Assembly: GCF_024139115.2 (NCBI RefSeq)
Contig: NC_085141.1
Location: 374,262,995-374,326,994, forward strand
Length of the DNA: 64,000 nucleotides
Source: Armigeres subalbatus
Lineage: Eukaryota > Arthropoda > Insecta > Diptera > Culicidae
Direction: 5' to 3'
Made by a program: the position numbers and the translations under genes. Shown piece by piece: positions 46,922 through 57,700 of the stretch; position 1 is the stretch's first letter; every line of letters starts with the position of its first letter. The notes under the pieces are model-generated. The model saw nothing but the letters and a program-made list of their open reading frames with translations, was not told the DNA's origin and did not search any database.

Positions 46922-47150
46922 TGTTGAGAGGACACCCCTATTCGCAACCAGCACTCAGCCGGTGGCTCATCATCTGACAGCCGTCAGATTGACAGACGTC
47001 GTCCGCGCCTAACCAATGCGGAGAAATGTGATCACCTCGAATAGATTCGCAACTTGCTCGCCTTTAATCAAAGTCCACATGTCTGTCTTCTTTTAATAAA
47101 GTTTTAATTCGTTAGTTGTAAATATAATCGCGAGTTTAATTATTGCAACA
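46922..47150 (+). repeat. 3' LTR of the Ty3/gypsy-like element
   Basis: 229 bp, TG...CA ends, followed by GAGAG, the same five bases that precede the 5' LTR. Confidence 0.88.
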
Positions 47151-47570
47151 GAGAGCAAGGGAACTAGGCACAGGAATGCAAAAAAGCAAAAAGCAGGCCT
47201 GTACCCACGTTAGGGTGGTGGACCTTCATAGCCCATCGGAGATACAAATAAGAAGAAGCCGTGAAAGTAACACAGCTGGATCTTAACTACTGTGCAACTG
47301 CCCAGCAACTGCTGTGACAGTCGGTCTCGTAGTTGAGCACCAATGTCCCAATCCTGTCCGACCCGTACAATGTCCCTGTCGATAACGGCAATTGGGTGAC
47401 GGACCGGTCTTGGATGGCGGCTATTTGAACAACGGAGCGGTAACTGATCCAAAAGGTGTTACACTCCTCTGCTGAGGGTGTCGCGATAGCCAAGATCAAT
47501 ATTGTAGCTTCAAAGGCAACTCCAGTCCTTATTTGAGTAAATAATAAAAATAGGAGTTCTTTCCACACTA
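47151..47570 (+). pseudogene. R1-like LINE fragment, right part (ORF1 end, endonuclease start)
   Basis: Continues the interrupted ORF1 knuckle region and then, from about 47268, reads as the beginning of an R1-type endonuclease (Leu-Asn-Tyr-Cys-Ala-Thr-Ala-Gln; Ser-Asp-Pro-Tyr-Asn-Val-Pro) with several stop codons. The rest of the LINE is absent. Adjoins the 3' end of gene D. Confidence 0.5.
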
Positions 47571-47608
47571 TTTAAAACTAATTATTCATCATTTATATAA
47601 ACACCGCT

Positions 47609-50600
47609 TCATTTCGTCACAAAACTAATACCCTCTTTGGCCCGCCGATTCAAGGGGAACACTCCAAACTTCCGGAAGCACTCCGCTGCCCGCTGCTTGC
47701 AGTAGTTCTTCGCGTACACTTCGTCGGTCCATCGTACCACCAGATCGGTGGTGGGTCCTACCCCGGGCCGGCCGTGCTGCCGGAGCCACTGTTCCGAGAT
47801 GTTCTTGTAGGCGTTGTGCAGCTCCGAGAACACGTTGCCGCGTTGGGCTTGCACCGACTTGGTGTACTGGCGGGGCAGTGTTACCACGCTTAGTCCGCTA
47901 CTGCCGCACAGGTCCAACGTCGTCGAGGAGGATAGCCAGTCTTCGTAGTTATCGCAGACGAGTAGGGCCGGTGATGTTGGCGATGCGTTGATATGGTTGC
48001 AGAGATGCTGCACGACTTCGGGGAACAGCTCCTGGGTAATGGTCCCGGAAGAACTGGTGAGACAAAGGACCCCAGATGATGCCTTTTTGGATTTGGGTAT
48101 GTGCGTGGTCGGAAACACTATGATGGGAGGAATTCGTTTCCCGAGGGGGTTCGCTATGACAAACATCTTGATTGGGATGATGTTGAAATATGTGGGCAGA
48201 TATCGTTTAAACGTGTTCGCTTCTCCTAGCAAAAACAGTCGGGTACCATCAGCGAAGGTCGAATGTATTTTGAAGGCCTTTTCCAAGGCCGAGTAACTTA
48301 CTTCAATGTGCGATAAATCGAATGTAGCATTCTTGGAAATGTCGCATCCCTTGGGAGTCTGTTCTGCGATTTGCGGATTTCGTTTCAAGAATCCAACTAC
48401 CCATCCCATTCCAGTCATTTGTTCACAGTTCCATTTGTGTGGGTACGTGATTTTGTTTGTCTTTGCGTACTGGAACGCAATTTTTCGTAGATTTCGGTAG
48501 GATATTCCGTACAACAGATTAATCACTCGTATCACATATTCGGCTAAATTTGCTTCCTGTTCCTTAGTGAACACTTGATTGAAGTTCTCGTGCTCGGGAC
48601 GTAGTAGACTCGACTTCTCCTGAGTGCTCTTACGCTTCCTTACGTATCTATACAAAGTCTGATGAGATAATCCATATTCGGTGGCAACCTGGCGGAGGAC
48701 ACCTCCCTGCAGAACGCGGTTGATTGCATTTTGCATGACATCATCTGTAACTCCTTTCAAGCGTAGGCTGACAATGGGCGGATGAGTGGAATGTGGTTCG
48801 GTCGAGTCCTGATCCATCGAAGATGGACCAGAAGTTTCCAAGAGTATTTCCTCCTTAACGATATCCTCTTGCTGGGACTGTGAAGTTTTACAGACTGGAA
48901 GAATTGTTTCTTTGGACATCTTTACCAATAAATGTTTGTTCCGTTCCATTTCTTGATTCACCTCCAGCCATATGGAATGTATCATGTCTAGACGAACTGT
49001 GCAACCTTCACATAAAAATCCATCTTCTGCGCACTCGATAGACGCTTCAAATGCTTTGAAATACTTGTCCGCGATCGTTTTAATTGTCTGCCCTGGAAGC
49101 AGACACTGACTTGAATGAAACATTTTCGACGAATCTTCGAAGGAAGAACACAACCGACAGCAGGAAACGAACGTCAGGGAATCATCGCTAAAAAAAAAAA
49201 ACCATTAATCAATTGTTTAACCTGCGAACCATTCCATGTATGATTACTCACTGTTGGTAGATCGTCGGTTCCCGATAGTTTTCCACCGAGATCGTTTTAT
49301 CCGAGAAGTGCAAATTGCACACCACTGGGGCTGGTTCCAGTGGCAATATTTGACCGGTTCCCGCATAAATCGCTTCCAGCCATCGCTGACGTAAACTCGG
49401 GTCCCGTGGAAATTGCGCCGTCCATAGGGGAAACGGGTTTCCACAACTCGGAACAGTACAAGCCGGATGCGTTGATTCTACGGAATTGGAACTGGAATTC
49501 ATGGAATCTTGTGTGTCAGAAACGAGTTCGATTTCGTAATTCATATCTTCAGGTGTATCTGGCCTAGTGATTCCATCCAACGATGTTTCCGACTTAATTT
49601 CGGGAGACAGTGGGGCGCATTCGAACAGTAGTGTTAGGTCGTCATTCGAAGAAGCGGTGTTACCGGGAGGTCGTCCTCTGGCCTGGCCGGATTTCAACCG
49701 CTTTGGACGTTTTGCCGTATTCAGTGATTCTACGGAATCATCGGAATCGCTATCACGGTCGGATCGATAGGGTAAATCCTTGTGCGGGCGAACCCCTTTT
49801 TTCAGCTTCAAGTACCTTTTGCAGACAATTCCACTACGTTGGTAATCCTCGTAGTCGACTAGATCTTCTTCTAGCTGGAACAATCAAAAATAGTTTGATA
49901 AATTATATAAGTTAACATTTACTTCGTGTTCCGTTCTGAAATGCACATTCTGAATCCCCAAGGTAGGGTTTGCATGTTTCTATTGGGTTCGTTTCAATTT
50001 TCCAAATGGCTTAGCAGCTATGTCCCATGCCATATATTACAATTATTGTAAAAGGTTGGCATGCTCTATTTTTTTTTAAATCTTTATTAGAGTGATTTTT
50101 CAGTAAATTAAAGAGTTTATCACTAAATAAACTATTAGACAGCTTATTTGATATATATATTAAGTGAATTCATGACTTCTACTCTTATTTTCAAGGCATT
50201 CGCTTAGTTCGGGGGTTGCCACATATTTCCATCCTTTTTCGGCTTCTCTTGCTTAATTATTGGAAATATATAATCTACCTGGTTCATTCGATAATATTTA
50301 TGAGAAATACTTTATTTACCTTCAACAAATCTTTGAATGAAATTGTCCGTCACTGAAATACTGAATGCCTTGTAAATGAATGACAACTGTATGTGTGGTC
50401 CCATTTGGTCAGTGACGTTCTCAGTATCCGAGGTCACCTTTTATACTAAATCTGATGTTTCATAAAATACAATTAGGCTTATAAATATTTGAAATATATT
50501 TCTTTTCATATATGTACAGTCGTTAATGTTAGGATTTAAAACTCCATATTTAAATTTAAATTTAATAAATTAGACAAACCTCACTAAATTAGTTCAACTT

Positions 50601-50860
50601 CAGGTAATGAAAATGAACTAAAAAACAAAAATACTCACGTCGAAATGTCGTTCGCAGCAGTACATCTTCCTCGGAAAACTGGATATTTTTTTCGACCGGG
50701 AGTCTGGATTCATAAGCGTCATCCAGGCACGCCTGCGATAAGAATTCTTGGGTACATTCAAGAAACACATGCCAGGATTAGACACACTGCTGGATTTGCA
50801 GTTGACAACTTTGCAGCGCTTCACGAAAACTCGCTTTGTATCGCAGGCGTTAGCGGACAT
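47609..50860 (-). CDS. Gene D: THAP-THAP-ZAD-Psq-pogo-type DDE protein
   Basis: An 807-aa model from exons 50860-50639, 49874-49252 and 49187-47609, all joined in frame. A THAP domain spans the first intron (Cys16/Cys21, Cys69/His72, then Val-Arg-Pro in exon 2). Exon 2 also has an acidic region, an AT-hook-like Arg-Gly-Arg-Pro-Pro core, and a second THAP-type module (Cys-Thr-Val-Pro-Ser-Cys ... Cys-Asn-Leu-His) ending Glu-Pro-Thr-Ile-Tyr-Gln at a phase-2 intron of 64 nt. Exon 3 starts with a ZAD (Cys-Arg-Leu-Cys; Cys-Glu-Gly-Cys), then a pipsqueak-like helix-turn-helix (Leu-Arg-Gln-Val-Ala-x-Glu-Tyr-Gly-Leu), then a DDE_1 domain as in pogo/Tigger-derived genes. The usual first catalytic Asp is not evident (Leu-Phe-Leu-Leu-Gly-Glu-Ala-Asn), but Cys-Asp-Asn-Tyr is present. 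Continuous frame with lost catalysis suggests a domesticated, DNA-binding host gene. Confidence 0.85.
49875..50638 (-). other. First intron of gene D
   Basis: 764 nt, AT-rich, no inserted element recognised. GTGAGT donor at 50638 and CCAG acceptor at 49875-49878. Confidence 0.6.
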
Positions 50861-51410
50861 CTAGGATAGGATGTGACAATTGGTCATTAAAAATCGTACC
50901 GATTTTCTGTCAAAATCGTACCGGTTGCTGATTGGGTGAAAATGACAATCGATTACTTCGATCGGCGGTATCACATTTTCAAAAGGGCAGCTTGTTGTTA
51001 CCTTGGCCGTGTTGCTGGGTAATTAAATTGAAATTTATGACATAATTCAAAAGTTTGTTTTTTGATTTTTTGGGCAAAATGAGTTTATGCTAGACTGCAA
51101 ATGATGTATGATTGGTTCTCATGGATTATGCTAATTTAAAACACTCGATTTGAAGCATTATAAACCAACTTTTTACTCATTTCACTGTAAAACACATCTA
51201 ATTCCATGTAAAAACTTTTTTCTGATAGTACGTAGCATCTTTTATTGCGAATAATGTAAGAAATGAACGAGAAAACATGACTTTTCAAAATGTATTGTTC
51301 GGCGGATTTTGCATAAAATATATTCGGAAGCACTGGTCACCACCTCGTCAAAGCAATCGACTGAGGGAACAACAAGGCAGTCGCAATTCAATTGTCACAT
51401 CCTATCCTAG
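50861..51410. mobile_element. hAT-like MITE at the start codon of gene D, 8-bp duplication
   Basis: 550 bp with perfect ends CTAGGATAGGATGTGACAAT / ATTGTCACATCCTATCCTAG, flanked on both sides by GCGGACAT (50853-50860 and 51411-51418). An exact 8-bp duplication is typical of hAT insertion. On the gene strand the duplicated bases are ATGTCCGC, the first eight bases of gene D. No coding sequence inside. Confidence 0.88.
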
Positions 51411-51415
51411 GCGGA

Positions 51416-51418
51416 CAT
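51416..51418 (-). promoter_or_regulatory. Upstream ATG created by target duplication
   Basis: The far copy of the duplication gives ATG-TCC-GCC-TAG on the minus strand, a three-codon upstream frame that ends in the MITE's first bases, 558 nt 5' of the gene D ATG. If transcription still starts beyond the element, this could lower translation of gene D. Confidence 0.45.
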
Positions 51419-51727
51419 GATTTATGTGAATTTTTTATTATAAATTTTAAGGCAAAATCTTGAGAGCCTAATAAAAACACTGTTGTGTAGGCTTACAAAT
51501 GTTTATTTTGTTTTTTTTTTTCGAGACTTTCTTATGCACACCCACACACACGTGAATGAACGGTGTTCATTTTCCGTTGACTTCACTGCCTGGCATCAGC
51601 TGTTTTTTTGTTTACTGTATCCTTTCCAGCATCGAATTTTCATTCTCGCGTTGATAACAGAACGCGAAGATCAGTTGCAATCCAGTATCAAAACAAATCG
51701 CAAGCCGAACAATCGCGCCCACAAACC

Positions 51728-54700
51728 ATGTCCCGCTGCGTCGTGCCAGGCTGTTTGAATCTGCTCCAGGAGTGGACCACCGAGTTTCCGCGAGTGGAGC
51801 AGCTCGTCAACCGTTGGCGGGAAGCCATCCAAGTAGGCACCGGTCAAACGCCTGCGGTGCATTCCGATGCGCGAATCTGCAAGGCGCATTTCGCCATACC
51901 ATCCCTGCTGGGAGACGAAGACGATGATGAGTACGATGACGATGCGGATAGACCCAAGTCCAGCCGGACCGCCGCCAGTCGGGATAAATATCAGGAACCG
52001 AGACTTTTCTTCCGGTAAGTAATAAGTATAGTAACCTGAATTTGTGTGTGCTATCAGTAGAGGTAATAAACTATTGGCGATTAAAGGTTGCATGAAGAAT
52101 AAGAAGTCGAAGGATGATATTAGAAAAATATTGCACGGGGAAGCATACGGAAATTTTTTTAAAACTCTTCTCAAAAATTCTAGAAGCGATTTAATTAAAA
52201 ACGGAAAGCAGTACGGGGTTGGACTTATCTTATACTGTGTGTTGTGTATTGTGATCAAGGATGTTAACGATCATTCAGTAATTTGCGTTCGATCATTTAG
52301 TAGTTTGTGAATAACACATTCCAGAAGCTGAATTTCAAATCATGTTGTATGGTGGACTTCTAGTGCGAAGGTTTTTCTACAACTCTGCGTAATGGTTCGT
52401 TGTTTGAATTCCACTAGTAACGGAGTTATAGCTATAGTTTCAGTGACTTAGACTAAATGATAACAAAATTTCAATCATTTAGTTTAAGTTACTGCAACTA
52501 GCGCTCTAACTCCGTTATTAGTTGAATTCTAATAACGTACCATTAGGCAAAGTTGTAGAAAAATTTTCGCACTAGAAGTCCACCATACAACATGATTTGA
52601 AATTCAGCTTCTGGAATGTGTTATTCACAAACTACTAAATGATCGAACGCAAATTACTGAATGATCGTTAACATCCTTGATTGTGATTGTTGTGTAGGGG
52701 TTATCACGCCTACCTAGATAGTAGGAGGTTGAGGGTTCGAGTCCCTCCAAGACACGTGGATTCTTTTTCGCAAATTTCATATCAATTTGTCCATTTCGAA
52801 ACATGTGCTGTGCATATGCACAGCCAAGATATTTAACAAACAAATTTGAATGTACTGATCTCAAGTGGCGATCTCTCTTCGCTTATGTGGTCGGGTCGGG
52901 ATCTGACGACCAACTGGCACAACCTCACACAACCCTACTTCATTGAGCGCCGTTGCTGATGAAGCAAGTTTGTAGGAGCCGGACAATACTAAATACTCAT
53001 CCTACTTGGTTGGCGTGTGTACAAAAATACATACGAGAGAGTTAGTTCTGAAAATGTATTGCGAGAGTTTGGCTGGTGGCCCGAGGCTGGGAATTTGGTT
53101 TCATCAGTACCCGCTAAGCTGCGGAGGACGACGGAGGTCCTTCGTAGCTTAGTAGGGAAAGCACCTATCTAGCGTACTGCACACTTAAATTATTTTGTAG
53201 ACCTCGGCAAAAATTTTGCCGAGATTCCAACAGCCGAGATCTTGGTGACATTTTTTACTGAAATTCGGTAATTTCTTTACCGAAATTTCGTCAACATTTT
53301 GCCGAAATTCGGCAAAGTTGACTTTTTGCCGAGATCTCGGTAACGATTACCGATCACTCGGTAAAGTTTACCGAAATCTCGGTAAAAGTTTTACCGAAAT
53401 TCGTCGAAATTATTATCAATATCTCGGCTGTTGGATTCTCGGCAAACGGTAAACTTAGAATTTTAAGTGTGTGGGGTCGTGGGATCAAAGCCCACCGAAG
53501 GGGCGGTTACCCTCCAATACCTTTTCCGAACTAAATCTATCACATGTTGTGCATATGCATAATCGAGTTTCAAACATAGTAACTAATTTCCACTCCGGGT
53601 GGCTTAATACCCGGCATATAGGCAATTAACTTTGAATGTACGAAAGTTATCATAATTACAAAACATTTTTTCGCGTTTTATTGCGAGCCGCGTATTTTGC
53701 TTGTTCTCTCAGATCCTCTTCTTTCTTTTTCCGTTGTTCCTCCGCATATTGCCGCAACATTTTCTCTATTTTCTCGGTGCAATTAAGAATTCCTTTGCGC
53801 TCGTACCACAGCTGATTCGTTTTTTTGTAATTAATTGCATATTATTCGGCAACTCGGCCGTACGAAAACCATTTTTTTGTTAAATATCTTGTCTGTGCAT
53901 ATGCACAGCATATGTTTCGAAATGGACAAATTGATATGAAATTTGCGAAAAAGAATCCACGTGTCTTGGAGGGACTCGAACCCTCAACCTCCTACTCTCT
54001 AGTTAGGCGTGATAATCCCCACACAGCAGGACCACTTAAAGGTCACGTTTGCGGAAAAGCCATCAGAATCCGAGTACCAACCTCCACCGCGGTTAGCTCT
54101 CTTTTTTGCAAATTGAATATCTTTCGGATGCTTGATTTGTCCAATCTCCACATGTGCTTTACTATTGTATATCCACAGCCAAGCGAGTGCACATTGTTTA
54201 TTAAACGAGAGGATCGCACTCCATGCCCCCCAGTATAGACGGTATAGAATGCGAATTCAATCGCACTCTGCTGTGCCAAAGGCTTGCTTGGCTAAAGCAT
54301 TTGATGAGTTTGATTGCCTTTTACGTAAGCGGTCGCGTGTACTCAGACGACTAATGACGGTGAAAGACCGACACTTGATTACAATTAATTGCATATTATT
54401 CGGCAACTCGGCCGTACGAAAACCTAGAGAGTAGGAGGTTGAGGGTTCGAGTCCCTCCAAGACACGTGGATTCTTTTTCGCAAATTTCATATCAATTTGT
54501 CCATTTCGAAACATATGCTGTGCATATGCACAGCCAAGATATTTAACAAAAAAATGGTTTTCGTACGGCCGAGTTGCCGAATAATATCCAATTAATTGTA
54601 ATCAAGTGTCGGTCTTTCACCGTCATCAGTCGTCTGAGTACACGCGACCGCTTAAAAAGGCAATCAAACTCATCAAATGCTTTAGCCAAGCAAGCCTTTG

Positions 54701-57700
54701 GCACAGCAGAGTGCGATTGAATTCGCATTCTATACCGTCCCGCCCAGACAGTTACTGGGGGGCATGGAGTGCGATCCTCTCGTTTAATAAACAATGTGCA
54801 CTCGCTTGGCTGTGGATATACAATAGTAAAGCACATGTGGAGATTGGACAAATCAAGCATCCGAAAGATATTCAATTTGCAAAAAAGAGAGCTAACCGCG
54901 GTGGAGGTTGGTACTCGGATTCTGATGGCTTTCCGCAAACGTGACCTTTAAGTGGTCTTGTTGTGTAGGGGTTATCACGCCTATCTAGAGAGTAGGAGGT
55001 TGAGGGTTCGAGTCCCTCCAAGACACGTGGATTCTTTTTCGAAAATTTCATATCAATTTGTCCATTTCGAAACATATGCTGTGCATATGCACAGCCAAGA
55101 TATTTAACAAAAAAACGTTTTTTTTGTTTTTGTTTGTTTGTGTGTCATCCTCTACCCCTCACCCAGCCGGGGGTGTTGGTCAAGTAGTACTACGAACAAT
55201 TTGATCAGATCTCATGCTCAGTAATGGTGCCCTTTTTGTTATGAACACTAGTGCTGTAAAAAGGAATCACTGCTGAAGACAAAGCGGTGTCTTCAGTTAG
55301 TGTAGAGGATGGGGATACACTAGCTATCCATAACAGGTACAGCAAAACATCACAAGGACGCCTTTATTCGTAATAACTACTCAGGGAATAGAAGGTCAAG
55401 AAGAGCCATCGTTGCCAACTAGAGCTTGAACCGGATACCTGGGACTCCCACAATATCCGCGGCAATAGCAGCAAACGATTCCCTGTACGTATTTAGTTAT
55501 TAGTTCAGATCAAATATGTACATATAAGGCACCTACAAACAAACGTAACTCTTCTTAGTTGGAAAATTATCGTCTGAATTTTACAGAAATTATTAATGCC
55601 GTCCATTATCAGAATTACGACATTTTCTGTCGGCATTTTTGACACTAGCGTTAAAAACATGCGTCTGCAAAAATAATCAACATCTTCATCAGAACAGAAA
55701 ATATTCAACAATCTGTACACTAATCGAATAAAATCGAATACCAAAGAGTTTGAGCATTGGCGTATCCTTTGGTATAATCGCGCAGCACAGATGCATTCTA
55801 AACCATACTTCAAACACGGTGTTCAGACGAGAAGTGTTACGCCTGTTTATTTGTGTAAAATAATTCAAAAAAATATATAGGTTAAAGAAACAACTGGAAC
55901 ATGCTCACCAAATGTCAAATTCATGTGTCCTTTTTATGCTTACGCCAAAAGCGATAAGAAAAACGATTCTTCTACGGATTTCCAGCAGATAGTAGTCGGA
56001 ATGCCCATTTCCAACTATGTACTGTTCAGGATGTTGGCCATCTTGTCCTTCTCGTCGTTTATTGGAAATGAGAACGCACTGTTGGGTGCGTTTTTCACCA
56101 CAGCATTCGGAAGTCTATAAGGCAAACCACTTTACAACCTCATAGATGTAAATATCCAAAATGATTCGCATGATTCAATGGTGGCACAATAGATTTGTTT
56201 CATTTTTCCGGATCTGCCGGCTGCTGGTTAACTCCATCCGTTATCTGGTGTACTTTTCCAGCTTCCGTCGTCAGTGGTCGACATTATTACATTGCCGAAG
56301 GATTCTTCTACTGCTTCTTTATATTTTCCAGCAAGCATTAACAATCGGATGATAAATATAATGTTTTGTTTGGGAATTGTAATTATTCAAGCTGACAGAT
56401 AGAAGAAAAAACGGGACGGAAACCTGAACACATCTGTTTTTTCTCGTACCACTGCTGATCCGTTTTATTTTTAAATACTATTTTTGTTGGATCCTGTTCT
56501 TTTTCCTGTTCTTCTTCTTCTTCCACATATTGCTGCATCGCTTCATCCAGAATTTCGATCGTTTCTTCCTCAATATCTTCCTCATCAATACCTTCTCCAT
56601 TGTCCTGGCATCCATTAACTATCCCGGCAAATATGATTGCCGATTTTTTGGTCATCCGTTTATTTCGCAAAGGACATGCATCTTTGCGTCCTTCTTTTTA
56701 GTACTCGAAACATTTGTTCTTCAGATCATCATAAAAAATCTTCTTTCTATGATTTCTAATTTCCAGCGACGGTGGTGTTTCACTTTTCACGTCTATAAAC
56801 ATAAAGACACCTCGTACACCCGGTACAAGAGATCGAGGCCCAAATCCACGGGAATTTTTTCTCGCACGGAATACTCCACTATACCGTATTGTCCGAGTAC
56901 CGCTGATAGATCCTCATCCGGTAGTTCTGGTGGAAGATCAAACACCGTCATACCCTAACATACCGTATGTTACTTCCCGCAACAATCATTCGGACTTCCA
57001 CAGTCTTTTCGCTCGAATAACAAAAGTTCGCGATTCTTACGTAACGCGTCCTGCATGGCATCCGTCGAGGTAAATTTCACGCACAAAGATCTGTCTTCAG
57101 ACGTTTTGTAAACAGTGTCCATTAGCTTTACTTCAGTCCAGTCCAACGGTTTTACAAAAACCGCTATCTCAGCCCATGTCGGACGGGGAGCGGAGAGTGG
57201 AAATAGAATTGAACTGTATTTGCAAGCATCATGCGAACAACGAGCGAATTGACCCAAAATGAGCACACAAAAGCAAGGACGGAAATCTTCGTTTTACTAT
57301 CAGTTGCATCGATGCTCAGTAGGCAGCTTCGTCATTGATTCGTGTTTGTTTTGATCAGACGCTCGGCAATGCAGGCACGAATTTCTCGCAGCATGCTGTC
57401 AAACTTCCATACCAAATTTACCGCCCGATCCTCAATAGCCGATTGATAATCGAGCGTAAAAAATGAATATCTACCGGGGCTGTAATGAATATTTTGAATT
57501 GCGCTTGATTTGCACCGATAAATGATGATTATTTTACTTTATATACTAAACAGATGCATATATTTTAGGAATCTGACTTCAAAATGTTGAATCCATGCAC
57601 CGCAGTATGAAATGATATTCATATTTTGAGATTTCAAATTGAATATCAATGTGCCAAGCTGAAGATTCATTTTGACACCGCACAATACAACGCTGACACC

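Larger units (their letters stand above)
42325..47150 (+). mobile_element. Ty3/gypsy-like LTR retrotransposon with 5-bp target duplication
   Basis: Two LTRs (42325-42561 and 46922-47150) start TGTTGAGAGG and end TTGCAACA, with GAGAG as target duplication on both sides. Order inside: gag with two CCHC knuckles, aspartic protease, reverse transcriptase, RNase H, integrase. This order (integrase last) defines Ty3/gypsy. TTTGGCGACGAGGA follows the 5' LTR as a candidate primer-binding region, and AAAAAGGGGGAGG precedes the 3' LTR as the polypurine tract. No envelope frame. The LTRs differ by about three substitutions and one 8-bp indel by eye, so insertion is fairly recent. The coding frames are broken. 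Confidence 0.88.

Noticed and set aside
42325..47150. Endogenous retrovirus with envelope
   Set aside because: No third frame or signal/transmembrane segment after integrase; the content fits an envelope-less Ty3/gypsy-like retrotransposon.
54955..55025. Functional tRNA-Ser(AGA) gene
   Set aside because: The long variable arm is missing, copies in the region have poor acceptor pairing, and a SINE tail follows. Kept only as a tRNA-like head.
53912..55075. Several similar frames starting Met-Phe-Arg-Asn-Gly-Gln
   Set aside because: They translate the tails of tRNA-headed SINE copies in a palindrome and stop at repeat boundaries.
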